Made by a program: the position numbers and the translations under genes
Notes under the pieces: model-generated
Database searches by the model: none
Told to the model about the DNA's origin: nothing
What the model saw: only the letters and a program-made list of their open reading frames with translations
Source of the DNA: Nakamurella sp.
Lineage (GTDB): Bacteria; Actinomycetota; Actinomycetes; Mycobacteriales; Nakamurellaceae
DNA: 60,610 nucleotides
NCBI GenBank assembly: GCA_017848755.1
Contig: JAFIHI010000103.1
Coordinates: 1-60,610 of the forward strand
Reading direction: 5' to 3'
Part shown: in pieces, positions 1 to 8,124 of the stretch
Layout of the letters: each line of letters begins with the position of its first letter
How positions within the stretch are numbered: position 1 is the first letter of the stretch

Positions 1-355
1 AGACGATCGTGCCGATGCCGTTCTCCAGGGCGGTCGCGGCGTGTACCGCGTCGCGACCGCCTATCCGGCCGTGGGAGGCGACGAGATCGAACATCCGCCG
101 CATGATGCGCCGATCGAACGGGTGCAGCACGCATGTCCTCGCCACATTGCGCGACTGGGCTACAGCCGTCGCGCGATCAGTACGGCGCAGTCGGTGGACC
201 AACACCTCTTGAACCAACTCGACGCTGGCGTGGGTACGCAGAAGGCCTCTATGAGCGGTTGCCACCACGTCGACACACGGCTGCTTGAGTTCGTGGTCGG
301 TACCGAGTAGATAGAGGAAAACGGCAGTGTCAAGCATGACTACCGGCGACGTCAT
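1..355 (-). CDS. PIN-domain toxin, VapC-like (3' end outside window)
   Basis: Partial gene running off the left edge; about 118 codons are visible. The N-terminus reads MTSPVVMLDTAVFLYLLG, with the PIN-domain acidic residue at D9. Near the edge the translation contains GGRDAVHAATA, the usual second acidic motif (RDAxHAA) of PIN ribonucleases. VapC proteins are Mg-dependent RNases, often cutting tRNA or rRNA. The ATG overlaps the stop of the upstream antitoxin-like gene by 4 bp (ATGA), which is typical of vapBC operons. The C-terminus and last acidic residue cannot be checked here. Confidence 0.75.
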   Translation of the reverse strand, partial: MTSPVVMLDTAVFLYLLGTDHELKQPCVDVVATAHRGLLRTHASVELVQEVLVHRLRRTDRATAVAQSRNVARTCVLHPFDRRIMRRMFDLVASHGRIGGRDAVHAATALENGIGTIV

Positions 356-624
356 GGCAGCTTGTCGATCAGCTCTTGCTCCATGGCGGCCTTGACCTCG
401 CTCCAGTCCGGCTCACGCTCGCCGGATTCCGGGGTGACCCATTCGAGCAGCCTGCCGGCCGCCGCCTGCCGCTCGGCCCATCCGCTCTCCCACCGGGTAT
501 CGATCGCCTCACGGATGAGCGACGCGATGCTCCGCCCGGACTCCCTTGACTCCGCGGACAGGCGGGAGTACCGCTCCTCGTCCAGCAGCAGTTGCAGTCG
601 TCGTTCCATCACGGACATACACAT
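352..624 (-). CDS. ribbon-helix-helix antitoxin, VapB-like
   Basis: A 90-residue protein whose N-terminal half (ERRLQLLLDEERYSRLSAES, then GRSIASLIREAID) looks like a ribbon-helix-helix DNA-binding antitoxin. The acidic C-terminus (about residues 65-90) would neutralise the toxin encoded next to it. Its stop overlaps the toxin start by 4 bp, so the two are probably translationally coupled and autoregulated. The start is uncertain because ATG codons at residues 1, 3 and 6 are all possible and no strong ribosome site is seen. I recognise the family type, not a specific orthologue. Confidence 0.7.
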   Translation of the reverse strand: MCMSVMERRLQLLLDEERYSRLSAESRESGRSIASLIREAIDTRWESGWAERQAAAGRLLEWVTPESGEREPDWSEVKAAMEQELIDKLP

Positions 625-680
625 ACAGTAGCATGCGTAGGTTTGGTCGGCTCAGGCCTGACGGCCAAGAGACGCGGCCG

Positions 681-1031
681 CTACCGCGTGGCCAGGACGA
701 TCGCGACGACGGCCACGATCACCACGACCACGGCGAACAGCACCCACAGCCATGCGGTGGCGGAACGCGTTCGGGCGGCCGCAGGCCGCGACACTACGTC
801 ATGGGCGGTGTCGCCCCGCCCCTGCAGTCGCGCGGCGTACTCGGCGGGGGTCCCCAGCTCCCGCTCGATGCGCGGGTAACCGTCGTACGGAGCCGACGAG
901 AGCAGCACCCGCCGAACGGTATTGAGCATGGCGTGCTGCCGTTCGCGCGGTTCGTGGCGCAGCTGGTACTTCACCTGCGCGACATAGCTCTGCTCCGCCC
1001 GGGTGAGGTCGCGTGAGTCGCTGCCTACCAT
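681..1031 (-). CDS. small membrane protein with HAAS-like N-terminal domain
   Basis: A 116-residue protein. The first ~70 residues are helical and charged (SYVAQVKYQLRHEPRERQ, then IERELGTPAEYAARL), resembling the cytosolic HAAS/DUF1700-type domain found next to transcription regulators. One strong transmembrane helix follows at the C-terminus (WLWVLFAVVVVIVAVVAIVL). The partner regulator such domains usually have is not adjacent. It is divergent from menD, with a ~160 bp promoter region between. Function unknown; the family assignment rests on sequence appearance only. Confidence 0.6.
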   Translation of the reverse strand: MVGSDSRDLTRAEQSYVAQVKYQLRHEPRERQHAMLNTVRRVLLSSAPYDGYPRIERELGTPAEYAARLQGRGDTAHDVVSRPAAARTRSATAWLWVLFAVVVVIVAVVAIVLATR

Positions 1032-1194
1032 CGATCGCCTCCGACTCCGTTCGGGCGCCCGGTTGCGCGAAGGTGCCGCGCGGTGCCGGTCCGCCCGATG
1101 GCGCTTGGTTCAGATCTGCCGCGACGGATGGATCACACCAGATGTGCGGAGATCGTGAGTAGATACTGCCGCGTCGTGCGACACAATCGCTAGC

Positions 1195-2940
1195 GTGAAC
1201 CCCTCGACAGCGCAGGCGAGCGCACTGGTGGATGAGCTCTGCGCGAACGGCGTGCGCGAGGTGGTGCTGTGCCCGGGATCCCGGAACGCCCCGCTGTCGA
1301 TGGCGCTGCACGCCGCGGACACGGCCGGTCGTGTTCGGTTGCACGTCCGCATCGACGAACGAGGGGCCGGATTCCTCGCGCTCGGCCTGGCGCGGTCGTC
1401 GGGGGTTCCGGCCGTCGTCGTCACCACGTCCGGGACTGCGGTGGCCAACCTGCATCCGGCGGTGCTGGAGGCGCATCACGGCGCGGTCCCGCTGGTGGTG
1501 CTCTCCGCGGATCGCCCGGCGCATCTGCGTGGCGTCGGCGCGAATCAGGTGATCGACCAGCTGACTGTCTTCGGCTCCGGTGTGCTGCGCTACCAGCACG
1601 AGATCGCCGTTGCCACCGCTGGTTCCGGCCGGAACGGGTACTGGCGCGGGCAGGTGTGCCGCGCGGTGGCCGCGTCGCTCGGGGCGTTCGCGTCCGGTCG
1701 GCCGGGCCCGGCGCATCTCAATATCCCGTTCGACGTGCCGTTGCTGCCGGACGGCGAGAAAACCGACTATGACGTTGTTCTCGGCCGCGCCGGTTCGGTA
1801 CCGACGGGGCTCGGGGGTCCCTCTGGGCTTGGTGGTCGCGGCGGTCTGCCGTGGACGCGGATCGCGGTGCCGGACGGGACTGGATCGACGGTTGCCGCGC
1901 CCGGCGCGGGTGAGAAGTGCCTGTTTATCGGCGATCTCACGCACCCGCTAGCTGCCACGGTGGCCAGCGCCGGATATCCGGTGGTCAGCGAGGCCGGCGG
2001 GCTCGGCGGCGCGGACGTGCTCGCCGCCGGGGTGCACCTGCTGGCCGACGCGGACTTCCTGGGCGCCCACCTGCCGGATCGCGTCATCGTGCTGGGCCGG
2101 CCGACGCTCTTCCGGCCCGTCACCGCGCTGCTCGGGCGCGCGGACATCGTCATCGACGTGGTCGACAATCCTGGCGGCTACGCGGATCTCGCCGGGTCGG
2201 CGCGCGCGGTCGCGCCCGCGCTGGGCAACGTGCGTCCGGCCGCCGAGACCGCGCCGGCCGACTGGCTCGCGTCCTGGCGAGGGGCCGATGCGGTGGCATC
2301 GTCGGCGATCGATTCCGCCCTGTCCAGTCGCGACATCGCGACCTCCGCAGTGCTCGCCCGGGCCGTGGCGGCGGGGCTGCCGGACGGGGCGGCGCTGCTC
2401 CTCGGCTCCTCCCAGACTCCGCGCGATATCGGCCGATTCACCCGGCCCCGCAACGGAATTCGGGTTCTGGCGAACCGGGGAGTGGCCGGGATCGACGGAA
2501 CGGTGTCCACCGCCGTCGGCTGCGCGCTCGCCGCGGGCCCCGGTCGGGCCATGTACGCGCTAATGGGCGACCTCACCTTCCTGCACGACGTGACCGCGCT
2601 GGCGATCGGGCCGCACGAACCGCGGCCGGACCTCACCATCGTGGTCGCGAACAACGACGGCGGCGGCATCTTCGCCACCCTGGAGCAGGGCGCTCCGCGG
2701 CACGCGGCATCCTTCGAGCGGGTATTCGGCACGCCCACCGGTGCCGAAATCGCCGGCATCGTCGAGGGTTTCGGCGCGGAGCACGTGATGGCAGTCACGG
2801 CCGACGAACTCGCGGGCGCGCTCGCCGAGCCCGCGTCCGGCCTCCGCGTCGTCGAGGTCCCGCTCATCCGCACCGACCTGCGCGCGCTCGCCGCCGATAT
2901 GGCTGCCGAGATTGCAGCAGCCGTGCGCTGCGCCATGTGA
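1195..2940 (+). CDS. menD: 2-succinyl-5-enolpyruvyl-6-hydroxy-3-cyclohexene-1-carboxylate synthase
   Basis: ThDP-dependent enzyme (581 aa) that joins isochorismate and 2-oxoglutarate in menaquinone synthesis. The N-terminal pyrimidine-binding part has CPGSRNAPLSMAL (~residues 28-40). The ThDP/Mg site reads GDLTFLHD (~458-465) followed by NNDGGGIFATLEQG (~486-499), which is diagnostic for MenD. GTG start; a -10-like TAGATACT lies about 30 bp upstream. It is convergent with the isochorismate synthase that makes its substrate. The linker around residues 190-230 is Gly/Pro-rich and carries one exact copy of the dispersed TATGACGNTGTTC motif at 1768. Confidence 0.95.
   Translation: MNPSTAQASALVDELCANGVREVVLCPGSRNAPLSMALHAADTAGRVRLHVRIDERGAGFLALGLARSSGVPAVVVTTSGTAVANLHPAVLEAHHGAVPLVVLSADRPAHLRGVGANQVIDQLTVFGSGVLRYQHEIAVATAGSGRNGYWRGQVCRAVAASLGAFASGRPGPAHLNIPFDVPLLPDGEKTDYDVVLGRAGSVPTGLGGPSGLGGRGGLPWTRIAVPDGTGSTVAAPGAGEKCLFIGDLTHPLAATVASAGYPVVSEAGGLGGADVLAAGVHLLADADFLGAHLPDRVIVLGRPTLFRPVTALLGRADIVIDVVDNPGGYADLAGSARAVAPALGNVRPAAETAPADWLASWRGADAVASSAIDSALSSRDIATSAVLARAVAAGLPDGAALLLGSSQTPRDIGRFTRPRNGIRVLANRGVAGIDGTVSTAVGCALAAGPGRAMYALMGDLTFLHDVTALAIGPHEPRPDLTIVVANNDGGGIFATLEQGAPRHAASFERVFGTPTGAEIAGIVEGFGAEHVMAVTADELAGALAEPASGLRVVEVPLIRTDLRALAADMAAEIAAAVRCAM
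1768..1780 (+). repeat. dispersed motif TATGACGNTGTTC, exact copy 1
   Basis: TATGACGTTGTTC inside menD, in a variable linker (reads as Tyr-Asp-Val-Val). It is followed by TCGGCCGC, a GC-rich tail also seen after several other copies. Confidence 0.7.
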
Positions 2941-3067
2941 CTGCTGGTGTGTCTGAGGTGGCGCCAGGCCCCCACCGCGCACACACGAGGCGAATTCTTG
3001 TCGGCCACACAATCGGGAGTGGACGCGGGCGGGCTCGGGAACGCGCGAGCTATGCGCCGGCCGCCGG

Positions 3068-4429
3068 TCAACCCTCGAGGGCGTCGCGGACGGGCACCAT
3101 CTTGATCTGCGCCTCGCGGGCCTCGGCCTCCGGATCGGAGTCGGCCACGATCCCGCAGCCCGCCATCAGCCGGACCGTCGAACCCGTCACCTGGGCACAG
3201 CGCAGCGCGATCGCGAACTCGCCGTCGCCGCGCGCATCGACCCACCCCACCGGCGCGGCGTACCGGCCGCGCGGTGCGGGCTCCAACTCGGCGATCATCG
3301 CCTGGGCCACCGCCCGCGGCGTGCCGCCGACCGCGGCCGTGGGGTGCAGCCGGGCCGCGAGGTCGAGTGCCGACGGCACGGGGTCGGCACCCGTCAGTTC
3401 GCCGGAGATGTCCGTGGCCAGGTGCGTGAGGTTGGCGAGTTCGAGCGCGCCCGGGTGCGACGGCACCGCAAGGGCCGACGCGATCGGCCCGAGCACGTCC
3501 GCCACCGACCGCACGGCAAAGGCGTGTTCCGCCAGATCCTTCGCGCTGGCGAGCAAATCGGCGGCTACGCGGTGAAGACCGGGCGACGACGCGGCCGCAG
3601 TATCGGGCGCCGCGCCCGGTCCACTGTCCGGCGCGACAGAACCCGAAACCCCTTCGACCCGATCGGATTCGCGCTCCGGCCAGGCGGTCCCCGCGAGCAC
3701 GCGCGAGGTGATACGCGTGCCGTGCCGGCGGATCAACATCTCCGGGCTGGCGCCGATCAGGCCGTCCACCGCGAAGGTAGTGCAGGTCGGATAGCGCTCC
3801 GCGAGCCTGGCGAGCAGGAAACGCTCGTCCACCGGGAACTGCGTCATGGCCGTCAAGCCGTGTGCCAGAACGACTTTCGCCGCCTCGCCGGACCTGATGC
3901 GGTCGACCGCCGATTCGACGGCCATGACGAATCCGGTGGTGGACATCTCCGCATCCGCATACGCGACCTGGCCCGGAGCGGTCACGGCGGCGCGGTCCAC
4001 CGGCGGCGCGTCGCCGATCCGCGTCAGGAACGTAGCGCCGTCCTGCCGACCGAGCACCACTTCGGGGATCACCGCGACGGACGCGTCGCCTGGGGCGAAC
4101 CCGAGCGAGACGAAGCACACCGCGCCGCTGCCGCGCACCCCCACGTGGTCGACAACATCGAGGGCGGAACGTTTCTCGGCGTACCAGCGCGCGATCTGCG
4201 CCGCCGCATCGGCGCCGGCGACGCTGATCGCGGCATACTTCCCCCATCCGACGAGCCCCGCCCCATCCGTGATGAAGGCGACCGAGCCGGTCGGCGCCGG
4301 CAACATGCCGAGCAGGTCCGCCCCGTCCGGGGCCCACGGCCGCGTGACGCAGCGCTGACGCGTGCGCTGTCCATCGGCCGGACCCGACCCGTCCAATCCC
4401 GTCGACACCACGCTCCGGATCGGCGCCAT
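3068..4429 (-). CDS. menF: isochorismate synthase (MenF/EntC type)
   Basis: Chorismate-binding enzyme converting chorismate to isochorismate, the substrate of MenD. Family signatures are visible: GLIGASPEMLIRR mid-protein, SAKDLAEHAF, HPTAAVGGTPRAVA, YAAPVGWVDARGDGEFAIALR and AGCGIVADSDPEAEAREA near the C-terminus. The length is ~453 aa from ATG at 4429; a TTG at 4468 would add 13 residues and neither has a clear ribosome site. A low-complexity insertion rich in Ser/Pro/Gly/Ala lies between the ASPEM and SAKD motifs. Similar enzymes also feed siderophore synthesis, but the menD/menG context favours menaquinone. Confidence 0.85.
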   Translation of the reverse strand: MAPIRSVVSTGLDGSGPADGQRTRQRCVTRPWAPDGADLLGMLPAPTGSVAFITDGAGLVGWGKYAAISVAGADAAAQIARWYAEKRSALDVVDHVGVRGSGAVCFVSLGFAPGDASVAVIPEVVLGRQDGATFLTRIGDAPPVDRAAVTAPGQVAYADAEMSTTGFVMAVESAVDRIRSGEAAKVVLAHGLTAMTQFPVDERFLLARLAERYPTCTTFAVDGLIGASPEMLIRRHGTRITSRVLAGTAWPERESDRVEGVSGSVAPDSGPGAAPDTAAASSPGLHRVAADLLASAKDLAEHAFAVRSVADVLGPIASALAVPSHPGALELANLTHLATDISGELTGADPVPSALDLAARLHPTAAVGGTPRAVAQAMIAELEPAPRGRYAAPVGWVDARGDGEFAIALRCAQVTGSTVRLMAGCGIVADSDPEAEAREAQIKMVPVRDALEG

Positions 4430-4518
4430 GTCGGTCGGTGCGACGGGAGAGGCGGACACGCCTGCCAAGGGTAGTCGTCACGCAGGCCCCCCGAATCCCG
4501 GCCTCGCGGGCGTCGAGC

Positions 4519-4564
4519 GGGAGTCCTGCAGAGTTGCGCGCCCCGAAAACTCTGCAGGACTCCC
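4519..4564. repeat. 17-bp perfect inverted repeat between menF and menG
   Basis: The arm GGGAGTCCTGCAGAGTT (4519-4535) is repeated as its exact reverse complement at 4548-4564, with a 12-nt GC-rich spacer. It lies in the divergent region, ~90 bp from the menF start and ~110 bp from the menG start. It could be a cruciform, an operator or a REP/MITE-like unit. I saw no second copy in the window. Confidence 0.85.
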
Positions 4565-4660
4565 TGTCAACGAGAATCCGGGCATGGCTGCGCGGCAGAG
4601 CCCCCCACGCGGCGGAGAACTTCCGAGGCAGACGCGGCGGGCACATGCCCTAGCACGCCC

Positions 4661-4666
4661 TAAGCT
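4661..4666 (+). promoter_or_regulatory. -10-like box of menG, probably leaderless
   Basis: TAAGCT fits the actinobacterial TANNNT -10 pattern and ends 6 nt before the menG ATG. Transcription would then begin at or next to the start codon. No ribosome-binding site precedes menG, consistent with a leaderless mRNA. Confidence 0.45.
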
Positions 4667-4672
4667 GGGGTC

Positions 4673-5359
4673 ATGGTTCGTGCGGATCTGGCGAAGGACC
4701 CTTCGCAAGTCGCCGCGATGTTCGACGATGTCGCGGGCCGATACGACCGCACCAATACAGTGCTCTCCCTCGGCCAGGACGGCCGCTGGCGGCGGCATGT
4801 GGTCCGGGCGCTCAGGCCGCACGCGGGCGAGCGGGTACTCGACCTCGCCGCGGGCACCGGCGTGTCCACCGCGGAGTTGGCGCGGTCCGGCGCCTGGTGC
4901 GTCGCGGCGGACTTCTCGCTCGGCATGCTGCGGGCCGGCGCCGCCCGGCAGGTGCCGAAGGTCGCGGCCGACGCGATGGCGCTCCCATTCGCGGACGCGG
5001 TGTTCGACGCGTCGACCATCTCGTTCGGCCTGCGCAACGTGGTCGATCCCCGCGGCGCGCTCACCGAGATGGCGCGCGTCACGAAACCCGGCGGCCAGCT
5101 GCTGGTCTGCGAGTTCTCCACGCCGCCGTTCGCCCCCATGCGGTGGGGCTACCGCTGGTACCTCAAGCACGTCCTGCCGCTGATCGCCCGGAGGTTCGCG
5201 TCGAACCCGGAGGCCTACACCTATCTGGCGGACTCCATCAACGCATGGCCCGATCAGCGGAGCCTGGCTGCGATCATCGCGACAACCGGGTGGCGGGACG
5301 TGATCTGGCGGAACATGACGTTCGGTGCGGTCGCGCTGCACCATGCGATCCGGGTATGA
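4673..5359 (+). CDS. menG: demethylmenaquinone methyltransferase
   Basis: SAM-dependent methyltransferase (228 aa) of the UbiE/MenG family, the last methylation step of menaquinone synthesis. The sequence shows [21 protein letters not shown] at ~15-35, SAM motif [16 protein letters not shown] at ~54-68, [15 protein letters not shown] mid-protein and [12 protein letters not shown] near the C-terminus, all typical of MenG. The stop codon TGA (5357-5359) is embedded in an exact copy of the dispersed motif. It is followed after a regulated intergenic region by menJ, which acts on the menaquinone side chain. Confidence 0.95.
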   Translation: MVRADLAKDPSQVAAMFDDVAGRYDRTNTVLSLGQDGRWRRHVVRALRPHAGERVLDLAAGTGVSTAELARSGAWCVAADFSLGMLRAGAARQVPKVAADAMALPFADAVFDASTISFGLRNVVDPRGALTEMARVTKPGGQLLVCEFSTPPFAPMRWGYRWYLKHVLPLIARRFASNPEAYTYLADSINAWPDQRSLAAIIATTGWRDVIWRNMTFGAVALHHAIRV

Positions 5360-5367
5360 CGCTGTTC
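5355..5367 (+). repeat. dispersed motif TATGACGNTGTTC, exact copy 2
   Basis: TATGACGCTGTTC overlapping the menG stop codon; the TGA of the motif is the stop itself. Confidence 0.7.
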
Positions 5368-5462
5368 ATGCCGCGCCTGTTCGTCCCGCCCGTACTCCGG
5401 GGCGTGCCGCTGCCCCGAGGGCACTTTCGACGCGCGCACGTGGCCGGCCGGCGGGGCCCCGA

Positions 5463-5492
5463 TGAGCACTGGTGCGCGCCGCCGCCTAGACT
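5463..5492 (+). promoter_or_regulatory. putative promoter of the menJ-nuo unit
   Basis: A -10-like TAGACT at 5487-5492 with a weak -35-like TGAGCA at 5463-5468 (18-nt spacing). It sits just upstream of the Rex-like operator, which would overlap or immediately follow the transcription start. Confidence 0.4.
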
Positions 5493-5505
5493 CCCCGAGG
5501 AACAC

Positions 5506-5525
5506 TTCGTGAAAGCTTTCACAAG
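5506..5525. promoter_or_regulatory. Rex-type operator (NADH/NAD+ sensor site)
   Basis: CGTGAAAGCTTTCACA (5508-5523) matches the known Rex operator pattern TGTGAA-N4-TTCACA at 11 of 12 arm positions; the core GTGAAAGCTTTCAC is a perfect palindrome. Rex is a repressor that releases DNA when NADH rises, and in Streptomyces it controls respiratory genes including nuo. The site lies ~15 nt after a -10-like box and ~85 bp before menJ-nuo, where a repressor would block initiation. The rex gene itself is not in this window. Confidence 0.65.
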
Positions 5526-5609
5526 CCCGCCGGCTGAGGTTTCCGGGCGTTCCAGGATGCACGGCCCATGGACTGCCCGGTTCGCAAGTGTGAGGAGGTG
5601 AGTGCTCCC

Positions 5610-6968
5610 GTGACCGCCGTCCTCGAACCGGTCGAACCGGCCGAGCCAGTCGAGTCGGTCAAGCCGGTCGAACATGCCGAACCGGCCCGGCCGAGCGCAC
5701 CGTCCGATCGCACCGCTGACGTGATCGTGGTCGGTGCCGGGCCCGCCGGGTCGACCGCCGCCACCTACCTCGCCCGCGCCGGGGTAGACGTGCTGCTGCT
5801 GGAGAAGTCGACCTTCCCGCGGGACAAGGTCTGCGGCGACGGGCTCACCCCGCGCGGCGTGAAGCAGGTCCTCGCGCTCGGCATCGACGTCTCCGGCGAC
5901 GACTGGGTCAAGAACCGCGGGCTCCGCGTGGTCGGCGGCGGCACCACGCTCGAGCTCGACTGGCCGACCCTCGCGGACTTCCCGAACTTCGGCCTGGTGC
6001 GGCCGCGCAAGGACTTCGACGAGATGCTCGCGCAGCTCGCCGTCAAGGCCGGTGCCCGCATGTATCAGGGCGTCATGGTGACCGCTCCGGAGATCGACCA
6101 GGCATCGAACACCGTCATAGGCGTTTCGGCGAAAACCGAGGACGGGCCGCAAACATTCCACGCGCCCATCGTCATGGCCGCCGACGGCGTATCCGCGCGG
6201 ATGGCGACGGGCTTGGGGATCCACCGCCGCGAAGACCGGCCGATGGGCGTGGCGGTGCGGCGCTACTACCGCAGCGCGGCGCGCACCCACGACGACTTCC
6301 TGGAATCGCACCTCGAACTGTGGGACCGCACCGACCGGGCGAACCCGAAGCTGCTGCCCGGATACGGCTGGATCTTCGGGCTCGGCGACGGCACCGTGAA
6401 CGTCGGTCTCGGCATGCTCAGCTCGTCGAAGGCGTTCCGCAGCACGGACTATCGCGCGTTGATGCGCACCTGGCTGGACGGCACGCCGGAGGAGTGGGGC
6501 CTGCGTGAAGACAACGCCATCGGCAAGTTCGGCTCCGCGGCGCTGCCGATGGGCTTCAACCGCGCGCCGCATTACAAGGACGGTTTGTTGCTTCTGGGCG
6601 ACGCCGGCGGCATGGTCAACCCGTTCAACGGCGAGGGCATCGCCTACGCCATGGAATCGGCCTCGATCGCGTCGCAGGCGGTGCTGCAGGCTCTCGGGCG
6701 CTCGAGCGGTCCCTCGCGGGAGGCCGCGCTGCACGGATACGTCACCGCGATGCAGCGCCACCTCGGCTCCTACTACCGGCTCGGCGGCCTGTTCTCCCAG
6801 GCCATCGGCAAGCCGGCCGTCATGAAATACGCGACCCGGCTCGGGCTGCCGCGGCGACACCTGATGCACCTGGTCCTCAAGGCGCTCGCCGGGCTGTACG
6901 ACCAGCGGGGTGGCGACTGGGCGGACCGTACGGTGCGGCTGATGACCTCGGTGGTGCGAAGTGCCTGA
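5610..6968 (+). CDS. menJ: menaquinone side-chain reductase / geranylgeranyl reductase family flavoprotein
   Basis: FAD-dependent reductase that saturates an isoprene unit of menaquinone; mycobacterial MenJ is the characterised relative. The Rossmann motif VIVVGAGPAGSTAA is at ~38-51 and RDKVCGDGLTPRGVKQ just after. The second FAD motif LLLGDAGGMVNPFNGEG is at ~327-343. The N-terminal ~30 residues are a low-complexity Glu-Pro-Val run not needed for the fold. I chose GTG 5610 because GAGGAGG (5592-5598) is spaced for it; GTG 5598 and ATG 5568 are alternatives. It is probably co-transcribed with nuoA-N, 171 bp downstream. Confidence 0.88.
   Translation: MTAVLEPVEPAEPVESVKPVEHAEPARPSAPSDRTADVIVVGAGPAGSTAATYLARAGVDVLLLEKSTFPRDKVCGDGLTPRGVKQVLALGIDVSGDDWVKNRGLRVVGGGTTLELDWPTLADFPNFGLVRPRKDFDEMLAQLAVKAGARMYQGVMVTAPEIDQASNTVIGVSAKTEDGPQTFHAPIVMAADGVSARMATGLGIHRREDRPMGVAVRRYYRSAARTHDDFLESHLELWDRTDRANPKLLPGYGWIFGLGDGTVNVGLGMLSSSKAFRSTDYRALMRTWLDGTPEEWGLREDNAIGKFGSAALPMGFNRAPHYKDGLLLLGDAGGMVNPFNGEGIAYAMESASIASQAVLQALGRSSGPSREAALHGYVTAMQRHLGSYYRLGGLFSQAIGKPAVMKYATRLGLPRRHLMHLVLKALAGLYDQRGGDWADRTVRLMTSVVRSA
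6107..6119 (-). repeat. dispersed motif TATGACGNTGTTC, exact copy 3
   Basis: Reverse-strand copy inside menJ. It forces the rare ATA isoleucine codon (6117-6119) in this GC-rich gene. Confidence 0.7.
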
Positions 6969-7011
6969 CGCGTCGAGAATCGCGGCGCCGCGGATTTCCG
7001 GCGCGCCGTCA

Positions 7012-7030
7012 TTAGGCCAGCCTTACCGAG
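7012..7030. promoter_or_regulatory. possible IdeR/DtxR-like iron box upstream of nuoA
   Basis: TTAGGCCAGCCTTACCGAG resembles the DtxR/IdeR consensus TTAGGTTAGSCTAACCTAA at about 15 of 19 positions when W positions are allowed. It lies ~110 bp before the nuoA start. The Fe-S-rich complex I is a plausible iron-responsive target, but single weak matches are common, so this is tentative. Confidence 0.3.
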
Positions 7031-7139
7031 CAGACCCGCCGAACGCGGGGATAGAGTTCCCGTGGCGTGATTCGCGGCGTCCGCCCATCTCGCGGTGTGC
7101 GATCGGCTCGCGGGGTGGCAATGGAAGGGAGACCCGGCG

Positions 7140-7514
7140 ATGACGATGCTCATCGAATATCTGCCGATCCTGATCCTCCTCGTGGTGGCCGGCGGCTTCG
7201 TCGTGACCTCCGCGACGGTGGTGACGGACTCGTTCGGCCCGCGCCGGTTCAACCGCGCCAAGCTCGCCGAGTACGAATGCGGCATCGAGCCCACGCCGCT
7301 GCCCGCCGGTGTGCACGGCAGGTTCCCGATCAAGTACTACATCACCGCGATGCTGTTCATCGTGTTCGACGTGGAGATCATCTTCCTGTATCCGTGGGCG
7401 CAGTCGGCGGAGTCGCTGGCCATCTTCGGGCTCGTCGAGATCGCACTGTTCATCGTGACCGTGTTCGCCGCCTACGCCTACGTATGGCGTCGGGGCGGGC
7501 TGGACTGGGACTGA
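7140..7514 (+). CDS. nuoA: NADH-quinone oxidoreductase subunit A
   Basis: Small membrane subunit of complex I (124 aa), near the quinone channel. Three transmembrane helices are evident (residues ~6-24, ~62-82, ~90-112). The conserved loop [18 protein letters not shown] lies between helices 1 and 2, with the key Cys. ATG 7140 is chosen because AAGGGAGA lies ~8 nt upstream; an upstream ATG would add a non-conserved leader. First gene of a 14-gene complex I operon. Confidence 0.95.
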   Translation: MTMLIEYLPILILLVVAGGFVVTSATVVTDSFGPRRFNRAKLAEYECGIEPTPLPAGVHGRFPIKYYITAMLFIVFDVEIIFLYPWAQSAESLAIFGLVEIALFIVTVFAAYAYVWRRGGLDWD

Positions 7515-7536
7515 CGGGGCAGGAGGGAGAAGCACC

Positions 7537-8124
7537 GTGGCATCGCTGGAAGAGAAGATTCCCGGCGGAATTATGCTGACCACCGTCGAGAAGCTGGTCA
7601 ACTGGACGCGGAAGGGCTCGCTGTGGCCGGCCACGTTCGGCCTGGCCTGCTGCGCCATCGAGATGATGTCGACCGGCGCTCCGCGCTTCGACCTGGGTCG
7701 TTTCGGTATGGAGGTCTTCCGGGCTTCGCCGCGCCAGGCGGATCTGATGATCGTCGCGGGCCGAGTGAGCCAGAAGATGGCGCCGGTCCTCAGGCAGATC
7801 TACGACCAGATGCCGGAGCCCAAGTGGGTGCTGTCGATGGGCGTATGCGCGTCGTCCGGCGGCGTGTTCAACAACTACGCGATCGTGCAGGGTGTGGACC
7901 ATGTGGTGCCGGTGGACATCTACCTCCCTGGCTGCCCGCCGCGCCCGGAGATGCTGATCGACGCGATCCTGAAGCTGCACCAGAAGATCATGGACGAGCC
8001 GCTCGGACCCAAGCGCGCAGCCCAGCTCGAGGGGCACCGCACCGAACTGGTGCCCTCGTCCGTGCACTATTCCGGCGGTAAGCGGACGATGCCGATCGGG
8101 CGCCCGGAGGCGAATCTCGGATGA
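7537..8124 (+). CDS. nuoB: NADH-quinone oxidoreductase subunit B
   Basis: Peripheral-arm subunit (195 aa) carrying the terminal [4Fe-4S] cluster N2, which passes electrons to menaquinone. The cluster Cys residues are visible: the CC pair in [10 protein letters not shown] (~37-38), GVCASSGG (~104) and LPGCPPRPE (~133). GTG start with GGAGGGAGAAG just upstream. A basic C-terminal tail of ~35 residues extends beyond the conserved fold. It overlaps nuoC by 4 bp. Confidence 0.96.
   Translation: MASLEEKIPGGIMLTTVEKLVNWTRKGSLWPATFGLACCAIEMMSTGAPRFDLGRFGMEVFRASPRQADLMIVAGRVSQKMAPVLRQIYDQMPEPKWVLSMGVCASSGGVFNNYAIVQGVDHVVPVDIYLPGCPPRPEMLIDAILKLHQKIMDEPLGPKRAAQLEGHRTELVPSSVHYSGGKRTMPIGRPEANLG

Noticed and set aside
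2178-4646. An 822-residue minus-strand frame over menD and the isochorismate synthase
   Set aside because: Arg/Gly/Pro-rich shadow translation without conserved motifs; the overlapping genes carry clear family signatures.
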